From positions 14,996,501 through 15,060,500 of the forward strand of contig NC_056765.1 of assembly GCF_018687715.1 (NCBI RefSeq): a stretch of DNA of 64,000 nt. Direction: 5' to 3'. Shown here one piece after another: positions 48,415 to 58,480 of this stretch. Under the pieces are notes generated by a model. That model ran no database searches. It was not told where the DNA came from and saw only the letters and a program-made list of their open reading frames with translations. A program made the translations under genes and the position numbers. This DNA comes from Carya illinoinensis. Its lineage: Eukaryota > Streptophyta > Magnoliopsida > Fagales > Juglandaceae. Every line of letters starts with the position of its first letter. Position 1 is the first letter of the stretch.

Positions 48415-49466
48415 TACTCCCTACTTTTCATGGCTTGGAAAATGAAAATCCATATGTGCAAATTAGGGAGTTTGAGGAAGTAGTTGCAACTTTTCATAGT
48501 CAAAATGCAACTGATGACATTGTGAGACTTAAGTTCTTTCCTTTCTCTTTGAAGGATAGAGCTAAAAGTTGGCTATACTCATTAAGACCACGATCTATTG
48601 GGTCATAGAATGAGATGACTTAGGTCTTCTTTAATAAATACTTTCCCAAACATAAGATCAATGCTTTAAAAAGGCAAATCTCCACCTTTGTACAAAAGGA
48701 CAGTGAGACTTTGTATCAGTCTTGGGAGAGATTTAAGGAGCTATTGAGTATGTGTCCTCACCATGTGTAATGGTGAGTTCTTACAGAAAGATCCTGATGA
48801 GGCCATAGAATACCTCAATGAGCTTGCTGAAAAAGCTCACACTTGGACTAGACCTAGTGCTACTAAGAGCACAAATAGGTCACGACCTGTAGGAAACCTA
48901 AATGTGGTGGAATTTACCATTTCAGGGAAGAGAATAACCTAAAGGCTAAGGTTGAGATGCTCACTAGGGAACTAGAGGTGTTGAAGACTAAGGACTTAAA
49001 GCCAATACAAGTGGCTAATAATGCAGAATCTTTTGGACCATGTTTTGTGTGTGGCGGAATAGATCATCTTGCTAAAGAGTGTCCCACATTTTCTGAGATG
49101 AGAGGGATGTATGAGGAACAATGTAATGTCTTAGGTATGTACATGAAGCCTGTTGCACCTTTCTCTGATACCTACAATTCTGGGTGGCATAATCACCCCA
49201 ATTTTAGTTGGAAATCTGAAAAACAACAGCCTACACAACCCTCTAGATCATATCATGCACCTTCATCTTCTAGGAGTCCTTTAGAAGACACTTTGCATAC
49301 TTTTATTGAGGCACATAATAAAACTAATCAAAGGTTTGAATCTTTGATTATGCAGGTTGTTGAAGAAAACAAAGAGATAAAGAGTCATATATCCAAGATA
49401 ATGAGCTCCTTGAGTGTGAATGAGCGTGGCAAGTTTCCTTCTCTAGCTCAATCCGCACCCCAAGGT
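48415..49466 (+). pseudogene. Athila gag, N-terminus deleted
   Basis: Starts abruptly at LPTFHGLENENPYVQIREFEE, fused to LTR sequence. RLKFFPFSLKDRAKSWLYSL (about 48530) is the retrotransposon gag domain core. After a stop at 48606 and further breaks, a coiled stretch and a CCHC knuckle CFVCGGIDHLAKEC (about 49038-49080) follow, then a Ser/Pro-rich tail. Gag forms the virus-like particle that packages the RNA. Broken by several stops and shifts between 48600 and 48957. Confidence 0.82.
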
Positions 49467-49487
49467 TAGCATATTGCACAAAAAAAT

Positions 49488-50800
49488 TTGAAAGAGGTCA
49501 ATGCCATTGTGACAAGAAGTGGTAAGTCCTTACACATCCAAACAACTGAAAAACCAAAGGATGTTGAAGAGGAAAAAAGCAATGATAGTACCGAGTTCCC
49601 CAAGGATGCCGAGGTAATCAAGGGTCTAGTTAAGGTACCATTTCCTCAAGTTTTAAAATCTGGTATGCGAACTTTGGATCCTAGTAATGAAATCTTGGAG
49701 AACCTCAGGCAGGTAAAGGTTAACCTTCCTCTTTTGCATGTTATTAAACAAATTCTCACTTATGCAAAAGTTCTTAAAGATTTGTGTACGGTTAAGAGGA
49801 AGCACCATGTTAAGAATATAGCATTTCTGACAGAGCAAGTTAGTGCTCTAATTGAACAGTGAATTCCTCCTAAGTATAAGGATCCTGATTGTCCAACCAT
49901 TGCATGTAATATTGGGAATCATGAGTTTGGGCAAGCCTTGCTAGATCTAGGAGCTAGTGTTAATTTGATGTCTTATTCCATTTATTTGCAGCTTGGTTTG
50001 GGTGAAATTAAGCCTACTTCTATTGTGCTTCAGTTGGCTAATCGTTCAGTTAAGAAACCGAGAGGGATATTTGAGGATGTTTTGATCCAAATTGATAAGT
50101 TTTATTATCCTGTTGATTTCTTAATTTTGGACACTCAATCAATTGTTGAGTCTAACTCTAAGGTTCCTCTCATATTAGGTAGACCTTTCCTTACTACGGT
50201 TAATGCACTTATAAATTGCAGGAATGGGTTGATGAAGCTATCTTTTGGAAACATAACCATGGAGGTTAACATTTTCCATATTGAGAAACAACCAATAGAT
50301 GACGAGTGCCATCAAACGTACATGATTGATGCAGTCATAGACAAGGATTATGGCACACAGGCTTGGCAACAAAAATTTGAGGAGTTGCCTAAGAAATGTG
50401 AAAAACATATTCCTGTAAGTATGAAAGCACCAAGAGTTAAATTGAAACCTTTGCCTAAGTTTAAAGTCTATAAGGTTAAAATAAAAACGTTTCATGATAA
50501 AAATATTCTTAGGAAGAGGTTTAAACCTAATGACCGAATATACTTATATGATTTTGGATTTCACAAGCACCAAGGAAAACTTCGGTTTAGATGGACTGAC
50601 CCATTTGTAGCGAAGAATGTTTTTGTAAATGGGACGGTAGAAATAGAAGATCCTAAGGATGGTCGGATCTTTAAAGTAAATGGTCAATTCCTTAAAGTAT
50701 TAATTGATAGGCAAGTTCCAGAAGTGGAATATATTCCACTTGTGGATCCAGTCTATCAACCTTTTAACCTTGACTACACCACCCATGGATGTTTTTCTTT
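49488..50800 (+). pseudogene. Athila protease fused in frame to integrase C-terminus
   Basis: The segment 49488-49862 is the pre-protease region (NAIVTRSGKSL, KVPFPQVL) ending in a stop at 49860. From 49862 the aspartic protease is open: LLDLGASVNLMSYSIYLQLG (about 49940), VPLILGRPFL (50160) and GNITMEVNIF. At about 50460, after the linker RVKLKPLPK, the frame passes directly into integrase C-terminal sequence (YLYDFGFHKHQGKLRFRW, EIEDPKDGRIFKVNGQ), so about 3 kb of RT, RNase H and integrase core is missing without a frame change. The open frame then runs on through a hydrophobic, T-rich stretch to 51023 that is non-coding in relatives. Confidence 0.8.
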
Positions 50801-51786
50801 ATTTATTTTGTTTTGCTTTGTTTTATTTTTGTTTTCTCTTATTTTCTTTCTTTTCCTTTTTGTTTGCTGTTATTTTTTATTTTTTTTTTCTTATTGCAGG
50901 ATAATTTCATTTCGTCATTTCAGGTTACCATCTTTGGTGCTTAGCGAGCTACCATCGTCACTCATCAGGTGTATTCTACCATTTTCAGTTACTCCCTATT
51001 CAATTTTGATTCTTAAACATTGAGGATAATGTTTCATTTAAATTGGGGGGTGGCGGTGCAAATTCAGTATTTAAAATGCTTGTTGGAACTCTATGGCATA
51101 TTTTCATGTGTCAATTTTTTTTTAATTTGCATCACATGTGCATCATTTTCACATGTGTACGCATTCTCATTCATAGCCATCTTCATGAATTCATCAAACC
51201 CACCATAATCATTTTTGCTAAGCATTCACAGAACCCTTAATGCACTTATCCAAGTTTTGTGGTAAGATGGTGGTTTGACACATGTAGCTAGAGAACTCTT
51301 TTGCTTAAGTATTCATGTAGACGATTGAGAGTATACAAATGCAGACGATTGAGAGTATACAAATGCAGTAAATTGTGATAAGCGTTCATTCATCTGTTGA
51401 ATTGGGCACTTCTATTTGAGAATATCATTACATGGTTTGTGGTACGATGGTGGATATACTTGGGATATGACGAAGGTCAACTTAGGATTAACGTTTGAGC
51501 CTTTCAAGCTATCACTTTCCATCATAGACCCCTAGTAGCCAACTTTGAGCCAATAAACACATGTAGACTTTTCTTTTCATATGCCCATATCATCCATGCC
51601 TCTCCACATTGGAGTATACCTATATACTATTTTCTTACCCTTTTTACTTCTAAGTATATGCTAGGTGTGGAATTTGCATTCTCTTTCTTTTATTTTATCA
51701 TTTTCAATTAAAAAAGAAGAAGAAGAAGACGATAGAAAAAAAAAAAGAAAAAAGAGAAGAGTACAAGTTGCAAAGTCAAAATTTGA
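50801..51786 (+). other. Athila 3' non-coding region with PPT-like tract
   Basis: After a T-rich stretch, ATTGAGGATAATGTTTCATTTAAATTGGGG-like sequence around 51020-51052 contains the usual Athila signpost (TTGAGGATAATG, then a G-run). The following 700 bp contain a 21-bp-class duplication (GACGATTGAGAGTATACAAATGCAG, twice at 51323-51368) and end in an A-rich tract directly before the inverted LTR. Confidence 0.6.
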
Positions 51787-53146
51787 TTACGCCCAAAGAA
51801 TAACGCAGTAATTGTAGAATAGCTTTGGGGTGTCGATTCCACCGGAAGACAAATTAAAAGAATAGCAAGAGGAACAAAGAAACTAAGAAAAATATTAAAT
51901 AAGTAATGGAGAACAAAGATTAATTTTAAATGTAAATTAAAGTGAAGCAAAGTGATTAACGGAAAAAGTACTCAAATTTGACGAACAGTAGAGCGTCGGG
52001 AATCCCTTGTACAAATCCGGTATTTTAATTATTCTTAATTCATTGGATAACTCAATTAGGAAGTCAATTCCAGAAATTCCCAATCGGAAGGTATAGATTT
52101 ATAAACTGAAATTAAATCAAATTTAACCCTTTGAAAAATCATTCACTACTTTTAAAATATGTAAATTACTACCCCTATTGAAAAAATCCAATGACGACAA
52201 TATACTCAGAGAGCGATATTGCAGCAAAAAACTAAATCAATATAGATAAATAATTGATCTAAACATAATCAAAGAGCTAATCCATTCAATAGAAAAAGCA
52301 TAACTGAGTCTATAAATAGATTAAATTCTACGATTATTCGGAGAAGAAAACATCAACGATGAATTGAGAATGATAAAACAAAAGAGTTTTAGTAATTGAA
52401 AATCAAATACATGAATTAAAAATAAATTAGAAATACCATCTAATGCGCAAGTTCATCCCTAACCCTACTTGAGAATTTAGTTACCCATAAATATACTAGA
52501 CAACAAAAATCTCCAGAGAAAACTGAAACGAACGGTGGCCATGGAAGTGATTTTCTCCTCTCTTCAGATCTGCCTCTTGTGCCTCCTCCCCCCTCTCTAT
52601 TTCGTGCAAATGATATGCTTATATAAAGTAGGAAAGAAACCCTAATGTCCTCTTAATTTTCGCATAAAAAAATCGCCTAAATTTTAGGACTTATATTGGC
52701 AGCCATGTACGCCCTTCAGGAGTTCAAATTTGGAAATCCTTATTAGAGACAAAGTTATAGCGCTTTAAGATAGATTTTTAATTCATCAAGAATCGCATCA
52801 ATCCGATATATGAGTAAAAACATACAGTCAAAAGACTAAAATATGTTCAGACTGTCTCCTAGCCAATTTCGGACTTGGACTTCTTGTGGTTTCATTTTGT
52901 GATTTTTTTTCTTTTTTTCTTCTTCCAAATTGCTCACAGACCTCGTGAATGTCCTCCTTTGAATTTGACTGGACTTGACTTGCTCTTTTATAAACTATGA
53001 AATTAGACGTAAAAAAATGCCTTAGGAGTATTCCAAAGTAAATAGAAATTCAATTTAAGAATACACACTAATTTCTATGATTTCTATTCACATTTTAGCA
53101 TTTTAGTCCAACAATAGGGTATTTAGAGTGCACTTTCACACACTCA
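51787..53146 (-). repeat. Athila LTR, minus orientation
   Basis: Reverse complement of 47087-48420: it starts TGATTACGCCC (51787) and ends TTTCACACACTCA (53146). It contains the same TATATAAG box (minus strand, about 52617-52625). Unlike the left copy it keeps the terminal GGGCGTAATCA. Two or three terminal bases appear to be missing at 53146, where the next LTR begins. Confidence 0.87.
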
Positions 53147-53147
53147 T

Positions 53148-54804
53148 TGTGACGCCCCCAACTCCCACGTACGGACACGTGGAAATCGAGGCGTCGGGAT
53201 GATGACAACACGGGTCACACATCCCATCGACGAGTGCCAAGTGTGTGTACATGCAACACGTGTACAAATAAAATAGCGCAGCGGATAATAAAGTCATATA
53301 ACTAAGTACCAGAATTTTTATTTAAATACAAACTCGTTCAAAGCACATATAATAAAATATTACAAGTCTCAAATATTGTTTCAAACCAAATTACAAGCTA
53401 TAAAAACTGATAGAGATAATTTTTAAACATCAAAGACTTCAAGTCAAAACTCCAGTATATTACGCTCCTGAGTGACCAGAGGAGCTCCACCGAGATAATG
53501 ACCCATCTCAGCTTGGGGTCGTGATACACACGCACCCAAAAATCCATTTACGCATGAAAACCCAGTTTTCATGATTCAACACATGTACATGTATGCCGTT
53601 ATGCAAAAAAATCCAATTTTTCCTTTTTAAAACATGAACATCCATGCTCCATGAAATGCACACCTCAAGATACAATTTAATCAACAAATCACAATATCAA
53701 CAACAACCAAACAACTCCGTCCTCAAATCCATCCAACCCCCGACTCCTCGGATTCAGTCCCCAATAACCAACCGTCAATGAATTTATTGTAAAAGCAATA
53801 ATATATTTAAATCTAAAATAGAATTTGGAAAATACTCACAGCGTTATATAATAATTTTTGAAGGATCAAGAGGCTGCAAACGGCGGAGAAAAAGCAACGT
53901 AACAGTGTAAAATACACTATGGTCGTGGGTTGTAAAATACCCACTTTCGAATGAGGATAAACCAAGACTTGGGATTGATAGGGAATGACCTAGAGGTGTT
54001 TATGAAGCTAATGGAAGTGAGAGTTGGCGGTGGAAATGGCGGTGGAAGTGAAAAATGGTAAAAACAAGGATGAGCTCGTGGGCTATTCCGGCAACGGATC
54101 GGAGCTGGAAATGGGTGGTTTAGGACAGCAAGAGGTAGATGATGAAGTGGTGAAGAGATGGTGGCCGGAGGTGGAACGACGGCGGTGGAAAGAGGGAAAA
54201 ACCGCGTGGCTTGGAGGAGCTCGTGGCGGCTAACGGTGGCTCGGATGGAGGTGAAACTTGGTGGGGAGGTTCACCGGTCAGAGGGGAAGAAAACTGGGTG
54301 GGTGGTGTAGGCCACAGTGGCCGGACGGCGGTGGTCTAGGCGGTAGAAGGAAAACGCCGATGGTGAGGAGAGAGAGAACGTATTGCGCGAGGGAGAAGAA
54401 CGGGAAGGAAGAAGAAAAAAGAAGAAAAAAAGAAAGAAAAATAAAAGGAAAGAGAAAAAGAAAAAGAGAAAAAGAAAAGATGGGGAAAAGAAATGAGTTC
54501 TAATCCTCACCTCTGGAGTCCCGAAACTGATCCGACGAAAACAATTTTAAAAGCTATAAAACGAATAAAATAATTTAAACACCACGTCAAGCTAAAATAT
54601 AATAAATAATTATTAAATACTAACAACAAAATTTTAAATCCAAAAACAAACTAAAAATAAATTACACAGCAATTTAAACTCAAAATGATAATTAATATTA
54701 AGAAAGCTCTACTAAATAATTTTCACAGCTAAATAAATTCAATTAAAATACAATAATTTAAAATAAAGGAACCAATATTTAATTAAATTAAAGTACTCCT
54801 TTTG
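53148..54804 (-). mobile_element. Inverted, incomplete Tekay-like LTR
   Basis: Begins TGTGACGCCC at 53148, the reverse complement of the GACGTCACA-type end of Tekay-like LTRs. On the minus strand it shares blocks with 54805-56936: a pyrimidine tract (54380-54500), GTGAGTATTTTCC (53839-53827), ACTGAATCCGAGGAGTCGGG (about 53757-53738), and CACGACCCCAAGCTGAGAT with GGAGCTCCTCTGGTCACTC (about 53470-53525). Relative to the Tekay LTR it lacks most of the 56050-56700 equivalent. It stops at 54804 where the Tekay element is inserted, so its 5' end is probably beyond the window. Confidence 0.75.
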
Positions 54805-56936
54805 TGATGACCCGTTTTTGAGGGTATTTTCGCTTAAATAATTATTTTTATTTTAATTAATATATCAGCTATTTATTTTAATTTATTTGCGTTTTAAAAT
54901 TGATTTTTAATTTAATTTAATTTATTTGATGTAGTGTTTTATTTCTTTTAGTTGTTTTGTGGTTTTAACCTCTTTTTGGGCGGTTTAGTTTTGTTTTCCG
55001 GATGAGGATTAGATCTCCTCTTTTCCCTACATCTCTTTTCTTTTCTCTTTTTTCCTTTCTTTTTATTTTTCCTCTTTCTTTTTCCTTCTTCTTTTCTTTT
55101 TCCTTTCTTTTTCTTTTTTCTTCTTTTTCTTTTTTCTCTCTTCTCTCTCCCCGATCGGTTCCCCCCCCAAGCTCTCTCTCTCTCCTCCCTGTCCCTCACG
55201 CCGAACACCTTCTCTCTACCGACCCACCACTCGGCCCCCCACCAGTCCCATTCTCTTCCCCTCCCTCCGGCGCACCACCCCTCCAAAGCCCACCCCCAAC
55301 CGGCCGGCCGTTTGGCCGGAAAAGCTCCAAGAAGGGCGCACGGATTTTGCTCCGATCCGCCGCCGTAGCTCCACCTCCGGCCACCACTTCTTCACCACTT
55401 CATCACCGACTCCTTGCCGTCCTAACCCACCCATTTCCGGTCTCCAACGACCACCGGAACAGCTCCTACGAGCTTAGTTTCCGATTTGGGTTTTTCGGCC
55501 ATTTTCCGGCGACTCCGCCGCCACCCACGGCCGTTCATCACTTCCAATAGCTTCACAACCATCCCTAGACCATACCCTATCAATTTCATGTCCTAGTTTG
55601 TCCCCGTTCAAAAGTGGGTTTTTCAAACCCACGGCCACAGTGAATTTTCACTGTGACGTTACTTTTCCGCCGCCGTTTGCAACGCCGCGTGTTTTCTAAA
55701 ATTGCCATATAGCACTGTAAGTATTTTCCAAACCCTATTTTCAGATTTAAATATATATTGCTCATTCAATTTATTTTATCTGTTGGTTGGTTGATTCCGG
55801 ACTGAGTCCGAGGAGTTTCGGGGGTCGGATGGATGGAGGACGGAGTTGTCTGTTTAATTGTTTTATGTTGTTTGATTATTTTATTATGCATTGTTATGGC
55901 ATTGCATGGTGCATGCACGTGTGTTTGTGGAATTGTGTGAAAAGCCTGTGTTTTGGCGTGAGTGGTTTTACGGGTGCGTGTGTATCACGACCCCAAGCCG
56001 GGATGGGGTATTATCCCGGTGGAGCTCCTCTGGTCACTCGGGAGCGGAATAAACTGAGTGATGTCCCCTGAGTTGTCGCTAGACGACGGGAGCGGGGGCT
56101 AGGGGTTGCTTGGCTACGAACGCGCCGGGCGCAGAACTGGGCATCGCCCTACGCACCGACTCCGTGGCCCTTTGCTGGTGAGGGCTAGAGGATGCTTGGC
56201 TACTCACGCGCGGGGCACGGAACTGGGCATCGCTTGTTAGGTGTCACACGCGCGGTGGTACTCTGCGGTGTGGCACTGGAGCCAGGGTGTGCGGATGACC
56301 CCTAGGGTAGGTCATGGTGCACGCGGTTAAAATTTGGATAATGGTTTGAGAGGCCAAATGGGACTTTTGGCGTGGTATTGGGCCAAATGGACTTTTGGCG
56401 AGATATTGGGCCAAATGTGACTTTTGGCGTGTTAGTTAGAAAGGTTGTGTGTTTTTGGGCCAAATGGGTTTTTGGCGTGTGTGGAAAACGGGTGTTTTTT
56501 GGGCTTTGTGCATTGGCATGTTTCATGCATCTTGTTTGGGTTTTATGTGTTTTTATCTGGTAGTGTTTGGGTTTTACTTACCTGCGGTACCATTCTTGGT
56601 TCCGTAGCTTTTGGTGCAGAGTTAGAGGACGAAGAGGAGGAGGCTGAGCCCGAGGATGCGGCTCCGCCGGGCTGCTGAGGCTATATTTTATATTTGTTTA
56701 AAACTGTATTTGTGTTTTGTAATATTTTATCTACGTACGTTTTAAACAGCTTGTATTACGTTAAGAAAAATTCTGGTACTTAGTTATGACTTTCGTTATC
56801 CGCTGCGTGTTCTTTCGTGCACATTTGTTGCCTTTGCACACACTTGGCACCCGTCGATAGGGTGGTGGCCCGGGTTGTCACCATCCGGACGTCTCGATTT
56901 CCCCGTGTTCGGGCGTGGGGATTTGGGGACGTCACA
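54805..56936 (+). repeat. 5' LTR of Tekay element
   Basis: About 2.13 kb, TGATGACCCG...GACGTCACA. Contains a strongly pyrimidine-rich leader (55015-55200), a Pro/Arg-coding-looking GC-rich stretch (55240-55550), a donor-like GTAAGTATTTTCC (55717), a conserved ACTGAGTCCGAGGAGT block (55801), short repeats of GGGCCAAATGxGACTTTTGGCG (56352-56475), and an acidic-codon block (56620-56678). Confidence 0.93.
55717..56619 (+). other. Putative LTR-embedded intron
   Basis: A near-perfect plant 5' splice site (GTAAGTATTTTCC, 55717) and a downstream acceptor region (CTTGGTTCCGTAG at 56607, or GTGCAG at 56619) would remove about 0.9 kb from a transcript starting upstream in the LTR. The same donor sequence is kept in at least five other LTR copies in this window (24985 minus, 36879, 45261, 53839 minus as GTGAGT, and 63007). 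No transcript is available here. Confidence 0.4.
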
Positions 56937-56938
56937 GG

Positions 56939-56950
56939 TGGTATCAGAGC
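56939..56950 (+). other. Primer binding site (tRNA-iMet)
   Basis: TGGTATCAGAGC, two bases after the LTR. A perfect match to the plant initiator-Met PBS. Confidence 0.93.
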
Positions 56951-57216
56951 GGTTTGGCTCTGGGTAAAACCACATGTCCCGTAGGTGGTACCAGAATGTT
57001 TTTAAAGTTGTGTTTTGAAAATTATGTTAAGTATAGTTGTTTTATTCGTTTTATTTGTTTGGGCTTGTTTGCGTGTTTTTATTTTATTTAGTTATGTTTT
57101 GGCATGCTGGTTTCTTTTGTTTCTTGCTGTGTAGTGCTGTTTTTGTTTTTGTTGGTTTTATGATGGTTTTATTTGTTTTCTTAAAGGAGGGTCAAGAGTG
57201 GGGTTGTGACAGGAAT

Positions 57217-58480
57217 ATGGGGAGACCAGGGAGACCAAGGAAAAATACTCAGGAGCCACGGGACAATACCTCCAGGGATGACTCCATAGCCGAAGCAATT
57301 CGGCAGATGACGGAGTTTATGCAACAAAGTGCGAGGTCTCAACAGTCAGGGCCTTGGCCACCACAAGAACCTTGGCCACCACAAGGGGGTCCTTGGCCAC
57401 CATCAGGAGGGCCTTGTCCACCATCAGGAGGGCCTTATCCATTGTTAGGAGAGCCTTGTCCGCAACAAGGAGGGTATTGGCCACAACCAGGAGGTCCCTG
57501 GCCTTATCAGGGAGGGCCTTGGATGTATCCAGGAGGGTCCAGTAGCATGGTGCAAGCCGGATGCACCTATGAGCGCTTCCTGGCGCATAGGACTCCACAC
57601 TTCACTGGAAATGAGGATCCACTTCAGGCTGGAAAATGGATCAAAGATCTGGAGAAGACTTTTGAGGTGTGTGGGTGCACTGAGGCACAGCAAGTACTTT
57701 ACGCCAGCTATCTCTTGCAAGGTACCGCTTCTGATTGGTGGGATACCAAGAGGGTGTTGTTGGAATCTGAACTGGGATCTTTCGCTGCGGTGACCTGGCA
57801 GCATTTCAAGAAGGAGTTCAATGACCGCTTCTTTCCCGCATCGATAAGGAAGTAAAAGGCAAGAGAGTTCTCCAATCTGGTCCAAGGGGGCGCGACAGTG
57901 GAGCTATACGCCCGGAGGTTCATAGAACTTGAGCGGTTTGCTCCTCACCTTGTCGCCACTGAGGAGATGCGAGCAGATCGTTTCCAGGAGGGGCTGCGTC
58001 ATGACATACGCCGTATGGTGGTCAGCTATCGGATATCCACTTTTCAGGAGTTAGTGGATGTGGCCACCCTTATAGAGCGGGAAAATAATCTGAGTATGGG
58101 CTCCCCTCCAGGGCAAAAGAGGCGGAGTTTTTCTGGTGAAGGAAGCAGCTCGGGTTCGCCTCAGAAGTTTGTTCAGCGGACCGGAACTCGACCTCAAGCA
58201 TCCTCAAGTGTTCGCATGGGAGGACGTGTGCCTGTTTGTGGAGCTTGTAATAGAGCTCATGAGGGCGAGTGTCGGACGAGTAGCGGACCCCAGTGTTATC
58301 GGTGCGGCCAAGTGGGACATATCGCTCGGGATTGCCCCGTCAGAGTTCAAGGAAGCCGTGGAGGTAGACACGGTGGAAGAACCAACCCGAGACAAGCAGT
58401 GCAAGCCCGGGTTTATGCTGTCACACCCGGAGAGGTGGATGATGAGGCACCAGCGACCCATGATGCTGGAGTAATCACAG
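57217..58480 (+). pseudogene. Tekay gag, one in-frame stop
   Basis: The start chosen is MGRPGRPRKN at 57217. The open frame extends upstream through a very hydrophobic T-rich leader that is unlikely to be coding. After a short N-terminus come nine heptad-like PWPPxGG repeats (57351-57545), the retrotransposon gag domain (YERFLAHRTPHFTGNEDP to the LYARRFIELERFAP region), with an in-frame TAA at 57853 between FFPASIRK and KAREFSNL, and a CCHC knuckle CYRCGQVGHIARDC (about 58292-58333) preceded by a CGACNRAHEGEC finger-like motif. The frame continues to VITG, where the intron-like segment begins. Particle protein of the element. Confidence 0.92.
57351..57545 (+). repeat. 21-bp tandem repeats coding PWPPxGG
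   Basis: Nine degenerate 7-residue units (PWPPQGG, PWPPSGG, PCPPSGG, PYPLLGE, PCPQQGG, YWPQPGG, PWPYQGG, PWMYPGG and a 6-residue PWPPQE). At DNA level the unit is CCTTGGCCACCATCAGGAGGG-like. Confidence 0.88.

Larger units (their letters stand above)
47087..53146. mobile_element. Athila-type gypsy element with inverted LTRs, internally deleted
   Basis: A plus-strand internal region (gag, protease, integrase C-terminus) is preceded by a plus-oriented LTR (47087-about 48414) and followed by a minus-oriented copy of the same LTR (51787-53146) instead of the expected direct repeat. RT, RNase H and the integrase core are missing, and the 5' LTR is joined directly to mid-gag, so the PBS is lost too. 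It cannot transpose by itself. The family call rests on the protease LLDLGASVNLM, the integrase tail and the LTR form. Confidence 0.85.

Noticed and set aside
50783..51023. C-terminal hydrophobic tail of the Athila fusion frame, possible envelope-like transmembrane segment
   Set aside because: The stretch is a TTTTATTTTTG-type low-complexity run beyond the integrase end, where relatives are non-coding. Phe/Leu richness follows from T richness, so I do not call an envelope.
55002..55550. 182-codon frame in the Tekay LTR, repeated at 62279-62767
   Set aside because: Pyrimidine-rich and Pro/Ser/Phe-biased, with length differing between the two LTRs because of an indel that shifts the frame; not under coding constraint as far as I can see.
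55799..55830. Hammerhead-ribozyme-like CTGAG...GAG...TCGG pattern
   Set aside because: The CUGANGA core and the GAAA segment are not both present in the right order, so it does not meet the hammerhead minimum; kept only as a conserved block.
57037..57216. 60-residue hydrophobic N-terminal extension of Tekay Gag
   Set aside because: The stretch is T-rich leader sequence that happens to be open. The MGRPGRPRKN start at 57217 fits a Gag start better, and an acceptor-like CTTAAAG lies just upstream of it.
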